Part shown: positions 1 through 9,971 of the stretch, in pieces
Layout: every line of letters begins with the position of its first letter
Numbering within the stretch: the first letter of the stretch is position 1
Program-made: the position numbers and the translations under genes
Assembly: GCA_014192425.1 (NCBI GenBank)
Contig: BJHK01000001.1
Coordinates: 252,623-316,622 of the forward strand
Source of the DNA: Planctomycetia bacterium
GTDB lineage: Bacteria; Planctomycetota; Planctomycetia; Pirellulales; UBA1268
Length of the DNA stretch: 64,000 nt
Direction: 5' to 3'
The notes under the pieces: model-generated
The model's input: the letters and a program-made list of their open reading frames with translations, nothing else
What the model was told of the DNA's origin: nothing
The model's database searches: none

Positions 1-1226
1 CCTTCCCAACTTCGAAGCTCGGCTCGCAACGCCAATGCCCCAAGGTGGTTCGGTGCAAGTCGCAGGGCTGTAGCCACATCCTTGCTGGCACTTTGCCGTT
101 CCTCGAGACAGTGGTAGCAGAGCGCCCGTGAGACAAGCGTGTTCGGCGCCTCCGGTAAAAGCGCAATTGCCCGGTTGAACAAAGGCTGCGCCTCCTTGAG
201 CCGCCCCCTACGCAAGAGGTGTTCCGCATAGCGACCGTAACAGTTCGCGCGATCCGGATCGTTTTGCAGGGCTTGCTCGAGAAAGGCTTCAGCCCGGTCG
301 ACGTCTCCGTCCTTGTGCTCAAGCCAACGAGCCATCGCCAACAAGACTAACGAGGAGTCGGGAGAGAGTTCAAAAGCCGTCTCGACCAAAGGACGTCCGA
401 TGTGCGAGCGATCAGAATCGAAGAACGAGGCAGCGGTGCCCACGAGAACGTAAGCCCGCACTTCATTGAGATCAATGGGCCTGACCTGGCGATGCAATCG
501 CAGGGGATTCGTTCGATCGATCAATTTCCAAGACGAGCCATGCCGTTTGTAGTGTTCGCTGAAGACAAATGGCGGACTGTTGACCTCGCCACGGTCATCG
601 ATGATACGGATGCGACCGTCCGCCAGACGGACCACCGGCGCCATGTGAAACGTGTGTTCATCGAGACATCCAACCGAAGGGAAAATGACGTCAATAGCCC
701 GGGCATCCAGCCCGACGGCAGATCCCAGCACGATATACAACTGGCTGTTTCCTACGCACTGCGACTGTCGTGTCTCAAGAATCCGTTGCAGGTGATGAAA
801 TTCCTGCGAGTTGTTACCCGGCCCAATGTCAACCTGCTTGAACGTTGCACGCACGTATTGCTGTATCTGGTCGAGCACTTCACTCTGCGCTCGCGCCACG
901 TCCGCCGTTGCCCGAGGCCCCTCTGCACGTTTTTGCTTTGCGTTGTCGATTCGTTGGCTCAGTTCGGGAAGCCGCCACGTGTCGACGAACTCGACAAACA
1001 GGTCGCCAACCTTGCTGTCATAACCAAGTTCGCTCGTCAGTCGCCGGATGCGGGCAGGAACGCCGTCGTCTGCAGCGGTTGGGCCTGCACTGCCGGTCTC
1101 GTCAGCACCGCGAGACGCGGCTGCGAAAAAAATGAGTCCAATCAACCCAACGCAAGACACAAAAAAACGTCGAGTCCCGAAGGGTTGAGGGGCGAGGCGA
1201 TGGACCGATAAACCAAACTCGAACAT
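1..1226 (-). CDS. Exported transglutaminase-like/TPR protein, C-terminus cut by window edge
   Basis: The minus strand is open from an ATG at 1226 to the first base of the window, giving 408 visible residues. Residues about 20-38 are a hydrophobic signal or anchor segment (FFVSCVGLIGLIFFAAA). The middle resembles the transglutaminase-like fold: a Cys in the QCVGNSQLY context (C157), HTFHMAP (H191/H194) and IIDDRGE (D210/D211) fit a Cys-His-Asp triad. From about residue 280 there are TPR-like helical repeats (for example DRAEAFLEQALQNDPDRANC, then RLKEAQPLFNRAIALLPEAP). The protein is probably periplasmic or membrane-anchored. Many bacterial proteins combine this fold with TPRs, as in the SirB1 family, but the substrate cannot be inferred. 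The stop codon lies outside the window. An overlapping plus-strand frame (402-1211) is a shadow. Confidence 0.82.
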   Translation of the reverse strand, partial: MFEFGLSVHRLAPQPFGTRRFFVSCVGLIGLIFFAAASRGADETGSAGPTAADDGVPARIRRLTSELGYDSKVGDLFVEFVDTWRLPELSQRIDNAKQKRAEGPRATADVARAQSEVLDQIQQYVRATFKQVDIGPGNNSQEFHHLQRILETRQSQCVGNSQLYIVLGSAVGLDARAIDVIFPSVGCLDEHTFHMAPVVRLADGRIRIIDDRGEVNSPPFVFSEHYKRHGSSWKLIDRTNPLRLHRQVRPIDLNEVRAYVLVGTAASFFDSDRSHIGRPLVETAFELSPDSSLVLLAMARWLEHKDGDVDRAEAFLEQALQNDPDRANCYGRYAEHLLRRGRLKEAQPLFNRAIALLPEAPNTLVSRALCYHCLEERQSASKDVATALRLAPNHLGALALRAELRSWE

Positions 1227-1288
1227 CGTCGTTACCAGAGACGTTGCGTCGTGGAGAATGCGTTCACGAGTCGAACGCTGACTTATAG

Positions 1289-1325
1289 CCTCACCGCGCG
1301 TGCCGAGGCAACGCGGTGCGTGAGG
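1289..1325. repeat. Imperfect inverted repeat between two minus-strand genes
   Basis: CCTCAC (1289-1294) pairs with GTGAGG (1320-1325), and GC-rich inner arms extend the stem imperfectly. It lies downstream of the cytochrome repeat gene and upstream of the transglutaminase-like gene, so it could act as a terminator. There is no T-tract on the minus strand, so this is only a structural observation. Confidence 0.3.
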
Positions 1326-1420
1326 CTTGTGGTCGGCGTCGGCTTCTCGCGGGAAACCCCTGTGACCGCGGCGACCATGGACGGACCGGCGAGGAGTCGT
1401 CGGTGCCGGCCGGATCAGGC

Positions 1421-4400
1421 TCAGCGTTGCGCCGTCTTGGCTGGCGGCTTGGCTGGTCCGGCTGCCGGCCCGCTCACGGTCCGGTATAGGAACGACTCCG
1501 AGGACAGCAGCGACACGAGCAGCGCCCTGAAGCTCCCGTCGCTCTCAACATAGGCGCGGTCGGCGTCCTGGAGGGTCGGGGCATCGCCGGGCGTCTCGTT
1601 GCGGCCCATGAAGAACCGGAAGGCGTAGCGGACGAAGACCTGCCGGACCCGCTCAGAAGAGGCCAGCCGGCGGAGCATTTCCGGTGCGTCGGCGACCGGG
1701 CCGTCGAGGGCCGGGTCGCCGCTGTTGGCGATGAACCCGGTGGTGTCGAGCGGGGCGCTGCGGAACAGCTTCTGCCCCTTGTTGCCCGACTTCTCCATCG
1801 CGGCGAGATCCACGACCTCCTCGCCTTCCATCGACCAGCCGTAATGATCGTAGGCCTCGAAGGGCAGGCCAAGGTCCTCCATCCGGTAGTGGCACTTCCA
1901 GCACTGCGCCTCGCGGGTCACGAACTGCCGCTCGCGGAGCGTGCGGTGCGGGTCGTCGGGGATCATGGCCGCCGCGTTGATCGGCAGGTCGGGGACGCGG
2001 CCGCCGAGGAGTTGCTCGCGGATCCAGCGGCCGCGGCGGACGGGATCGGTGTGGAAGTTGGTCGACCAGGCGACGAGCCAAGCCGGTTGCATGAGCAGAC
2101 CGACCCGGCCCTCGGCCGGGCCTTTCGCCACGCTGACGGCGTGGGGAGGGAGCGTGCGGAACGGGGCGTTGGCGGCCGCGTTGATCGCGCCCCAGTGGAG
2201 TTCGCCGGGCTCCGCGATCGCCTCGTCGCCCGTCAGCAGCCGGGCCAGCACTTGCCGGTCCTCGGTGAGGACGTCGAGCACGCGGGCGTTGCTCTGAGTG
2301 ACGTAGTTACTGGCACTGAAGTGCCGGCCGCGGTGGCGATGGTATTCCGGTGGCGGGTCCTTGAAGACGTCGGGAGCGTGGTGGTAGCCGAAGTACTCCT
2401 GGAAGAACTGCATCACCCGCGGCTTGGGTGTGTTTTGCGTGTCGAGGATCCGGCGGACGTGGGCGGCGACATCCTCGCGGGTCGTCAGGCCGCCGCCTGC
2501 GGCCGCCTGAAACAGGCCCGGCTCGCGAATGGTGCCGAGCGCCAGGCTCACCGCCAGGGCGATCTCACGCGGCGACAGCATGCGAACGCCGGGGCGAACC
2601 TCCGCGCCGGTGCCGACCTCGAAGCGGAGCACCGCCTCGGGCGAGAGCAGCGGGGCCATGAGGATCGTCTTGCCGGCGATCCGGTGATCACCGTCGCGGG
2701 CCAACGTCTCGTAGAGCTTCACGAGGCTCTCCGTCTCCGCGGGCAGCGGATCGCGGGCGAGGGCCGTCTTGAACTGCTGGGCGATGGCGGCCTCGAGTTC
2801 GGCGCGGGTGGCGGCCACGTGCGGGTGGAGGATCGCCGCGAACGCCCCGCCGCCGGCGACGCGGACGCCGTCGTCGAGTAGTTTCTTCTCCGCGGGCGAG
2901 CAGGCGTCGAACCGGCCGTCTACAGGCCAGGGCCGCTTCTTCGCCTCGTCGGGCTTTTCCTTGACGTTGATCAGCGAGTGCGGTCGGGTCTGGCTCTCGA
3001 CGATCAATTCGGCGTTGGTCAGCAGCAGGCCCGATGCCCCCTCGTCGGGCGAATACAGGGCGGCGAAGTCCTTGATGCCGGATTCCTGGATCAGGCCGAA
3101 CGGCTGCTGGTTGACGTCGTTCGTGTTGAAGGATTTGCTGACCCACGACGAATAGGCCGCCGGCGAGAGCCGCCACAGCCGGGGCGGCGGCGGCACACTC
3201 GGGCCGCGCGGGCCGCCGAACAGGATCGCATGCGGCAGCCGGTTGCCGTCGACGGGCTTGTCCTTCACCGCATACGGTGTCGCCGGGCCGGCCAGCGGCG
3301 TGTCGAGCTGGCCGAGAATCCAGCCGATCACCCGCGCCGAGTCCGCCGCGGCGGGCCGATCCTTCACGTCGGGCGGCGGCATGTCGCCGGCCCGCAGCCG
3401 CTCCAGAATCGAGGCGTAGGCGACGCGGCCCGCGATGCTGCCCATCGTCGGCCAGGGCTTGTCGATGGCGAACTCGCCCTTGATCTCTTCCGCATCGTCT
3501 CCGTGGCACTCGCCGCAGTGCGTGCCGAGAAATGCGTGGACGACCTTCTCGTCGGCCGAAGCGGCCGCGACGCTGGCCGACTTCAGGCCGACCGCCGCCG
3601 GCAGTTCGACGTGGCGGCTCTCTCGGAGGATCGCCGCCACGTCGTCCGGCACAGCCTTCAGGCCGCGAAGCGAGACGTGGCCGGCGCTGGCGGCAAGCGC
3701 CCGGGCGGCCGCCGGAGAGACCGTCGTCAGCCCGTCGAGGCCGAGCCGGCCCGACTTCCGCTGCTCGAATGTGCGCTTGTCTTTTTCTTTGCCGAGTTCC
3801 ATGGTGACGAGCTCGCCGGCGTGCGCGGCGAGCGACTTGGCGGCGGCATCGGAGAGCGTGGTCAGGCCGTTGAGCAACAGAATCCCCTGCTGGCTGGCAA
3901 GCGCCGCCGCCGCCTTGTCGGACAGCGTCTTCAGGCCGTTGAGGGAAAGGTTGCCACGGTGGCTGGCGAACGCCGCCGCGACGTCGTCGGGCAGCGCGGT
4001 GAGGCCGTCGAGAACCAGGCCGCCGCGGGACTCCGCGAGCCACTTCGCCGCCCCGGCGTCGAGGGTCTTCAGAGCCGGCAGTCGGCCATCGAAATTACGG
4101 CTCGAGACCAGCGCCGCCGCGGCCGGCTCGGACAACTCCGTGAGCAGCGGCAGCCGGCCGGACCACTTGTTCCAGCCGGAGAGAACGGCGGCGGTCTCGG
4201 CGGAGAGTTTTGTCAGGCCATCGAGGTGCACGCGGGTGCGATAGTTGGGATGCCCGCCATGCGCCGCCAGTATCTTCGCGGCGCCCAACTCGATCTCGGC
4301 GAGGCCGAGCAGAGAGATATCCTGGTCTCGTCTGGAGATCGCCTCGGCGGCCGAGGCGGAGAGGGTTTTGAGGCCGTTGAGGGAAAGCGGGCCTGACGTC

Positions 4401-5284
4401 TTCGCGAGCACTTGGGCGAGCTCCTCGGAGAGCTCCGTGAGGCCGTCGAGATTGACGCCGCGGGCCTGCTTCAGCGCGAGTGTCGCGGCCTCGGGAGACA
4501 GCGACGTGAGCCCGCGCAGATCGCTGCCGAGCTTGCCCTCGAACTTCTTGGCGACCGCGGGCGACAGTTCCTTCAGGCCGGGCAGCGACACGCCGCGACT
4601 GGCCATTATCTGGGCGAGCTCCTCCGACACCGTCGTGATCCCGGGGAGTGCTCCGTTCCAGGCGTGGGGGTGGACCGTCATCAGGATGGCCGCGGCTTCC
4701 GGTGTCAGCGTCGTCAGGCCGTCGATGCGGATCTCGATACTCTTGCGGCCGGCAATCGCCTTGGCGGCCGCGGGGGAGAGCGTCGTCAGGCCGCGCAACG
4801 AGAGGCCGCCGCGGGTGCCGGCGTGGCCCGCCATGCCGCCGGTCTGGAACAGCGGCGCGGCCGCCTCGTCTGGGAGCGTCTTGATGCCGTTGAGCGACAG
4901 GTAGCCGCCATGCTTGGCGAGTGAGGCCGCCGCCTCGTTCGAGAGCGCGGTCAGGCCGTCGAGAAGCAGGTAGCCTTTGTGGCCGCCCAGCGCCTCGGCC
5001 GCGCCGTTCGAGAGCGTGGTCAGGCCGTTGAGCGACAGCCAGCCCTCGCGCTTGGCGAGTTCCTTGGCGACGTCGTCGGGCAGGGTCGTGAGCGAGTCGA
5101 GCGACAACCGTCCACGAATCTCCGCCGCCAGTCGCTTCGCGTCGTCGACGGAGAGCGTCTTGAGCGTCGCGGAATCCACCGGTGCGGCGGCGCGGGCCGC
5201 GGGAGCGGGCCACTCGAGGCAGAGGACAAGGCAGAGGCCAAGGCAGAGAGCGAGGCACATCGCCCACCGGCAACGGACCTTCAT
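1421..5284 (-). CDS. Exported repeat protein fused to planctomycete DUF1592/1588/1585-type cytochrome
   Basis: This 1287-residue protein starts with a signal peptide (residues 1-33, LALCLGLCLVLCLEW core). About 520 residues follow of a degenerate repeat of roughly 22-24 residues with the pattern L-S-x-x-A-A-x-x-L-A and a G-x-L-S-L-x-G-L block, resembling leucine-rich repeats. Near residue 590 a heme motif CGECH is followed by the arrangement typical of planctomycete C-type cytochrome domains. The remainder matches the DUF1592/DUF1588/DUF1585 proteins, including a second heme-like motif, CWKCH, near residue 1127 and a terminal FFMGRNETPGD segment. These proteins are abundant in planctomycetes and are usually paired with DUF1552 genes; no DUF1552 partner is seen here. 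The role is probably periplasmic electron transfer or carbohydrate-related oxidation, which is inference. Confidence 0.85.
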   Translation of the reverse strand: MKVRCRWAMCLALCLGLCLVLCLEWPAPAARAAAPVDSATLKTLSVDDAKRLAAEIRGRLSLDSLTTLPDDVAKELAKREGWLSLNGLTTLSNGAAEALGGHKGYLLLDGLTALSNEAAASLAKHGGYLSLNGIKTLPDEAAAPLFQTGGMAGHAGTRGGLSLRGLTTLSPAAAKAIAGRKSIEIRIDGLTTLTPEAAAILMTVHPHAWNGALPGITTVSEELAQIMASRGVSLPGLKELSPAVAKKFEGKLGSDLRGLTSLSPEAATLALKQARGVNLDGLTELSEELAQVLAKTSGPLSLNGLKTLSASAAEAISRRDQDISLLGLAEIELGAAKILAAHGGHPNYRTRVHLDGLTKLSAETAAVLSGWNKWSGRLPLLTELSEPAAAALVSSRNFDGRLPALKTLDAGAAKWLAESRGGLVLDGLTALPDDVAAAFASHRGNLSLNGLKTLSDKAAAALASQQGILLLNGLTTLSDAAAKSLAAHAGELVTMELGKEKDKRTFEQRKSGRLGLDGLTTVSPAAARALAASAGHVSLRGLKAVPDDVAAILRESRHVELPAAVGLKSASVAAASADEKVVHAFLGTHCGECHGDDAEEIKGEFAIDKPWPTMGSIAGRVAYASILERLRAGDMPPPDVKDRPAAADSARVIGWILGQLDTPLAGPATPYAVKDKPVDGNRLPHAILFGGPRGPSVPPPPRLWRLSPAAYSSWVSKSFNTNDVNQQPFGLIQESGIKDFAALYSPDEGASGLLLTNAELIVESQTRPHSLINVKEKPDEAKKRPWPVDGRFDACSPAEKKLLDDGVRVAGGGAFAAILHPHVAATRAELEAAIAQQFKTALARDPLPAETESLVKLYETLARDGDHRIAGKTILMAPLLSPEAVLRFEVGTGAEVRPGVRMLSPREIALAVSLALGTIREPGLFQAAAGGGLTTREDVAAHVRRILDTQNTPKPRVMQFFQEYFGYHHAPDVFKDPPPEYHRHRGRHFSASNYVTQSNARVLDVLTEDRQVLARLLTGDEAIAEPGELHWGAINAAANAPFRTLPPHAVSVAKGPAEGRVGLLMQPAWLVAWSTNFHTDPVRRGRWIREQLLGGRVPDLPINAAAMIPDDPHRTLRERQFVTREAQCWKCHYRMEDLGLPFEAYDHYGWSMEGEEVVDLAAMEKSGNKGQKLFRSAPLDTTGFIANSGDPALDGPVADAPEMLRRLASSERVRQVFVRYAFRFFMGRNETPGDAPTLQDADRAYVESDGSFRALLVSLLSSESFLYRTVSGPAAGPAKPPAKTAQR

Positions 5285-5549
5285 CGCTGAGTCTCCGGAG
5301 AGGAATGCACGCTGGAACGGCGGCAGCCGCCCACAGCCTGCGTCGTTGGTCTGACGCTCGAACTCGTTCGCACAACCCTATCCAGGCAATTATACCACGA
5401 CAGCGGCGGCACGAGCCTGCCGTGTGGGGTCGATCGGCTGCGGTTGCCCGATTTTTCACGGGCGAAACACGCTTTGCCCGGCCCGATCGGGGCCGCTACC
5501 ATCCTCCCCCCGTCGGCTGCCGGCCGCGGTTCCTTCCAACGAGTCCGCG

Positions 5550-8500
5550 ATGGTCGTGCCCCGCACAGTCCGCGCCCTGGTCGCCAGCGCAGCCCTGTGG
5601 CTCGCGTGCTGCCGCGCCGCGGATGCCCGCGATCTGCCGCTGCCCGCACCGGTACCGGCCGCGCCGCCGCAGTCTGCCCCGGCGGCGCGGCCGGTGACGC
5701 TGCACATTCAGTGGGGCGGGGGCACGCCCCGGGCATGGGCCGGGCGCATCACCCTCGGCGCCGCCGACGCCGGCGGGCACGGGGGCGGCATCGGCGAATG
5801 GCGGACCCTGTCCCCGGACCGCGACGCCGCGATGCGGGTCCATGCCGAAGGAAACGCCGTCGTCGTTCACGAGCCGCGGCCGACCGCGTTCGACGGAGTG
5901 GAAGTTGTCCTCGACGACTGGCGCGGCCGACGGGTGCGGGTGGAACTCGAAGCCGCCGGCGGCGCGCGGCCCGCCGTCGTGACCGAGATCGACGTCGCCG
6001 ACGTGCTCGCTGCGCCGGTGCAGAAGCCCCTCGACACGGAGGGGAATCGGCTCACCGTCCGGCAGGCTGCCGGAGACGCGCTGGCCGTCGTCGTCGAGCC
6101 CGGCGACCAGCACACGCACGCCGCTGACCCCTCGATGTGCCGCCCGGGCAGCCAGGTGCGGCTCCGCGTCGCACCGCTGCTGGTGCTCAAGCCGGACCAC
6201 CAGTCGGCGCTCGAACTGCGGCTCCGGCTCAAGTCGGTGCCGCAGGGAGAGGTGCTCGCCGCACAGGCATCGTCCATCCAGCCCCGCCCGGTCGGATCGG
6301 CCGCGGGGGAGGCCGGCGGGCCGCAGGCGCTGGAACCCGTCACGTTCGACGTCGCCCTGCCGCCGCGCGAGGGCGCCTACGACCTCGAGATCGAGGTCCT
6401 GGAGCGGGGCGGGCTGCGCTGGGCGCGACCACTCGCCTCCCGCACCACCCAGCTCGTGGCGATCGAGGACCGGCCGCTGGGGCCGCGGCCGGAGGACGGC
6501 TGGAAACTCGTCCACGAGGTCGATCCGGGAAGTCCGCGGCTGCACGAACGACTGCGGCGCCTGCCGGGTGTCGGCCTGCCGCAGGTATCGCTCCCCGACC
6601 TGCCGACGATTCCGCTCCCGGAACTGCCGCGGCCCAGCGTGTCGCTGCCGAAGATGCCGCAGCTGCCGCAGATGCCGCCGATGGGAGGTTCGGTGCAGGC
6701 GCTGGTGCCGCGGCTGAGCGGCCTGCTTGCGAGTGGTCATTCCGTCGTCGAGCCGCATCCGCTCGGAGCGATGCTGCGGCTGCCGCCGGCGACGCCTGGT
6801 CAGCCGGCGTGGGAGGGGATCGTCGTGGCGGGCGTGCAGCCGGGCGTGCCGCTGGCTGTGGAGGTGGAGTTTCCACCCGATCAGGAGGCGGTCGTCGGCC
6901 TCACGGTGCTCGAACTGGACGCCGCCGGCACGGCCGTTCAGTGCCGGCACGCCGGCGGCTTCGAGTGCCCTGGGCAGCGGGCGGCCGCGACGGAGCCCGG
7001 GCGGCATCGGTTCGTCTTTTGGCCGACCACGAAGCAGCCGCTGATCGTGATCTCGAATCCATCCACGCGCCGACCCGCCATCTTCGGCAAGGTGCGGATC
7101 CTCGCCGGTCCGGCGCGGCTCCCGTTTCTCGATTTCGAAGGGGATCGCGACGCGCCCACCGCGACCCGGCCCGTGTACGCGTTTCTGCCCCGGCCCGAGT
7201 TCTGGCGGCGCGGAGGCGTGGAGCGTGTCGGCGAGGCGGGGGGCAGGCCGTTCGCCGACTGGGGCACGTATCTGTCCGGCATTCGCCATACCGCCGACCT
7301 GCTCGGAGCGCGCCGGGCGGCCGGGGCCATGGTGACCGTGTTCGCCGACGGTGCCGCGGCCTGGCCGTCGCGACTGACCAGGCACGCGCCGCGCTGGGGC
7401 TGCGGATCCGCCGAATCGGGGCTGGCGGCCGCGCCGCGGGACGTGCTGGAGGCGGTCCTGCGCGTCCATGCCAGCGAGGGGCTGCGGCTCGTGGCCGCGA
7501 TGTCGTTCGACGCGCCGCTGCCGCTGCTCGAGGCGGCCCTGCGCCGCGGCAACGCCGACGGACTGGTGTGTGTCGGTCGCGATGGCCGCGGGCGATCGGG
7601 GCCCGATGGATCGCCCCACTACAACATCCTCGATCCGCGCGTGCAGCAGGCCGTCGAGGCGCACGTGCGCGAGCTCGCCGGTCGGCTCCGCGGCCGGCCG
7701 CTCGTGGATGGCGTGGCGCTGCTCCTGCCGCACGACGGCTGGCTGCACCTTCCCGGCGTCGCCTGGGGGCTCGACGACGTGACGTTCGGCCGCTTCCTCG
7801 CGTCCGTCGGCGTGCCCGAGCAGGCCACGGGCGCCGACCGCTTCGCCCTGCGCGCGGAAATGGTGGGCGGCGCCCTCCGCGACGCCTGGCTGGCGTGGCG
7901 GGCCGACGAACTGGCGGCGTTTCACGGCCGGCTCGCCGGCGTGCTCGCGGAGCACGATCCGCGCTGGAGCCTGTACCTGGCGCCGACGACGCTGTTCGCG
8001 CACGGCGATCTGGCGGCGAAGTTCCGGCCGCTGCTCGCCGCCAAGCCCGATGCCGACGACGTGCTGCTCGAGATCGGACTCGATCCGGCGCGGAGCACAA
8101 CCGATCGGCGCGTGGTCTACGTCTCACCCCAGGTGCATGCCGCGGCCGGCGAGGTCGTCGATCGTGCGCTGGTCGCAGCGCTCAATCGGGCGGCGCCGCT
8201 GGTCGCGGCGGCGGCCGGCGCGGGCCGGCGCAGCGTGGCGATCGTCGAGGAGCCGCTCGACATCGACCTGCGGCGGGCCGCCCGGCACGGTCCGTTCGGC
8301 GGGGCCGCGGTCGAGGGCTGTGCGATGCACGCACTGCCGGCCGGCCCCGGCGGCCGGCGGTCGCTCGCCGAGTCGCTGGCCGTCGCCGACGCGGAGTCGA
8401 TCTTCGACATGCGGCTGGCCCTCGAGGCGCCGGTGGCCGCCGACGGCGCCCGGCGGGCGTTCGCGGCGCTCCCCGCGGGCCGGCTCCAGCCGATCGGCGG

Positions 8501-9578
8501 CACCGGCCCGGTGGTGCTGCGCGGCTTCCAGGGGGACGGAGGGCTCGTCGTCCATGCGGTCAATGCCGCGGCCGCCCCGGCCCGCATCCTGCTGCCTGTG
8601 CGGTCCGCGACCGTTCGCGCCGCCGACGATGGGCCGCGGGGGACGATCCCGGTGGTCGAGGGCGTTGCCACGCTGCCGATCGAAGCCTGGGGCATGCGGA
8701 CGCTCGTCATCGACGGCGGCCTCGATGGGGGAGCGCCGCGGGTCGAGCATGACGACGCGGTGCGCCAGGCCGTGGCGGAGGGGATCGAGGACCTGCGGCG
8801 GCGGCGGCGGGTGCTGGAGACGCCCGCTCCGCTCGACGTCCTCGACAACCCGGACTTCGAGATCGGCGCCGGACAGCCGCAGCGGCTGTCCGCGATCGCC
8901 GGCTGGGAACTCGTGGAGCCGCGTCGCGGCGGTCTGGCGTTCGTGCCGGGCGTGGCAATGCCGGATGCGCGGCCGGGCCGGGCGCTTGCGTTTTCCTCGG
9001 TTCACGGCCTCTCGACCCTGCGCAGCAATCCGTTTCCGGCTCCCGCCACGGGGCGGTTGAGCATCGCCGTCAGGCTGCGGATCGCCGACGGGGATCCGCA
9101 GCCGCCGCTGCGGATCGCGCTCGAGGGGGTGCTCGGTGACCGCGAATACTACCGCTTCGCCGCCGTCGGGGGGCTGACCGGAGGCCGGCCGCTGGCGGGG
9201 GAGTGGGCGCGGTTCGTGCTGCCGGTGGACGACCTGCCGCGGGACGGCCTGGAATCGCTGCGCGTGCGGTTTGATCTTCTCGGGCCGGGCGCGGTGCAGA
9301 TCGACGAGGTCAGCGTCTTCGACCTCGCCTTCGAGGAGCCGCAGCGCGTGCAGTTGTCGAAGATGATCGGCGTGATGGAGACCGCGGCGGCAGCCGGCGA
9401 CATCGGCCGCTGCGTAGTCGACCTCGACGGCTATTGGCCCCGGTTCCTCGCCGAGTTCGTCTCCGCCGCCGACGTGCAGCGGCTGGCAGAGGTGCCGCCG
9501 CCGGCGCAGCCCGCGCGGCCGGAGCCGGCGCGGCAGTCGCCCGGCGTCATCGACAGGCTGCGCGGCTGGTGGCGCTGA
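5550..9578 (+). CDS. Large exported protein with possible glycosidase-like barrel and C-terminal carbohydrate-binding-like domain
   Basis: The reading frame is open from further upstream, but the ATG at 5550 is followed by a signal peptide (VRALVASAALWLACCRAADA), giving 1342 residues. Residues about 340-385 form a proline/leucine repeat linker (LP-D/E-LP type units). The central region (about residues 520-900) has a barrel-like appearance, and its YNILDPRVQQAVEAHVREL segment recalls the GHL10/family 10-like glycosidase group. I cannot confirm catalytic residues. The C-terminal region (about 1105-1260) has the NPDFEIG start and jelly-roll-like strand pattern of carbohydrate-binding modules. 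It is divergent from the cytochrome gene across about 265 bp. The function is unknown; an exported polysaccharide-active protein is the best guess. Confidence 0.75.
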   Translation: MVVPRTVRALVASAALWLACCRAADARDLPLPAPVPAAPPQSAPAARPVTLHIQWGGGTPRAWAGRITLGAADAGGHGGGIGEWRTLSPDRDAAMRVHAEGNAVVVHEPRPTAFDGVEVVLDDWRGRRVRVELEAAGGARPAVVTEIDVADVLAAPVQKPLDTEGNRLTVRQAAGDALAVVVEPGDQHTHAADPSMCRPGSQVRLRVAPLLVLKPDHQSALELRLRLKSVPQGEVLAAQASSIQPRPVGSAAGEAGGPQALEPVTFDVALPPREGAYDLEIEVLERGGLRWARPLASRTTQLVAIEDRPLGPRPEDGWKLVHEVDPGSPRLHERLRRLPGVGLPQVSLPDLPTIPLPELPRPSVSLPKMPQLPQMPPMGGSVQALVPRLSGLLASGHSVVEPHPLGAMLRLPPATPGQPAWEGIVVAGVQPGVPLAVEVEFPPDQEAVVGLTVLELDAAGTAVQCRHAGGFECPGQRAAATEPGRHRFVFWPTTKQPLIVISNPSTRRPAIFGKVRILAGPARLPFLDFEGDRDAPTATRPVYAFLPRPEFWRRGGVERVGEAGGRPFADWGTYLSGIRHTADLLGARRAAGAMVTVFADGAAAWPSRLTRHAPRWGCGSAESGLAAAPRDVLEAVLRVHASEGLRLVAAMSFDAPLPLLEAALRRGNADGLVCVGRDGRGRSGPDGSPHYNILDPRVQQAVEAHVRELAGRLRGRPLVDGVALLLPHDGWLHLPGVAWGLDDVTFGRFLASVGVPEQATGADRFALRAEMVGGALRDAWLAWRADELAAFHGRLAGVLAEHDPRWSLYLAPTTLFAHGDLAAKFRPLLAAKPDADDVLLEIGLDPARSTTDRRVVYVSPQVHAAAGEVVDRALVAALNRAAPLVAAAAGAGRRSVAIVEEPLDIDLRRAARHGPFGGAAVEGCAMHALPAGPGGRRSLAESLAVADAESIFDMRLALEAPVAADGARRAFAALPAGRLQPIGGTGPVVLRGFQGDGGLVVHAVNAAAAPARILLPVRSATVRAADDGPRGTIPVVEGVATLPIEAWGMRTLVIDGGLDGGAPRVEHDDAVRQAVAEGIEDLRRRRRVLETPAPLDVLDNPDFEIGAGQPQRLSAIAGWELVEPRRGGLAFVPGVAMPDARPGRALAFSSVHGLSTLRSNPFPAPATGRLSIAVRLRIADGDPQPPLRIALEGVLGDREYYRFAAVGGLTGGRPLAGEWARFVLPVDDLPRDGLESLRVRFDLLGPGAVQIDEVSVFDLAFEEPQRVQLSKMIGVMETAAAAGDIGRCVVDLDGYWPRFLAEFVSAADVQRLAEVPPPAQPARPEPARQSPGVIDRLRGWWR

Positions 9579-9629
9579 CCAGAGCCGGGGGCCGCGCGGC
9601 AGCCCACCCGGGTCCGCCCCGTTCGACGC

Positions 9630-9971
9630 TCAGCCCGGCGGCCAGCCGAGCTGCCGGCCGCCGAGCAGGTGGACGTGCAGGTGATCGACCGACTGGCCGC
9701 CGTCGGGACCGCAGTTGACGACCAGCCGGTAGCCGGCGTCGAGGCCGAGCTTCCGCGCCAACTGCGTGGCCACCACGACGAGGTGCCCGAGCAGGTCGGC
9801 GTCCGCGGCGGTCGCCTCGGCCAGCGACGCAATCGGCCGCTTCGGGATCACGAGCACGTGGACGGGGGCCTGCGGGGCGACATCGTGGAACGCCAGACAG
9901 CGGTCGTCGTCGTGCTCGATCCGGGCGGGGATCTCGCCGCGGATGATGCGGCCGAAGACGGTGTCAGGCAT
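9630..9971 (-). CDS. HIT family nucleotide-binding protein (HinT-like)
   Basis: A 113-residue protein beginning [17 protein letters not shown], the usual HIT opening. It ends with the histidine triad [17 protein letters not shown], and the central [14 protein letters not shown] is also characteristic. Family members hydrolyse purine nucleoside phosphoramidates and AMP-lysine-type bonds in the cytoplasm. An ATG three codons upstream (9980) is possible; I prefer 9971 because family members normally begin just before the (D/N)-T-(I/V)-F motif. The start overlaps the end of the upstream small gene, which suggests translational coupling. It is convergent with the large exported protein gene across about 50 bp. 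Confidence 0.9.
   Translation of the reverse strand: MPDTVFGRIIRGEIPARIEHDDDRCLAFHDVAPQAPVHVLVIPKRPIASLAEATAADADLLGHLVVVATQLARKLGLDAGYRLVVNCGPDGGQSVDHLHVHLLGGRQLGWPPG

Noticed and set aside
5424-5549. Longer start for the large exported protein
   Set aside because: The extension lacks a signal peptide at its N-terminus; ATG 5550 directly precedes one.
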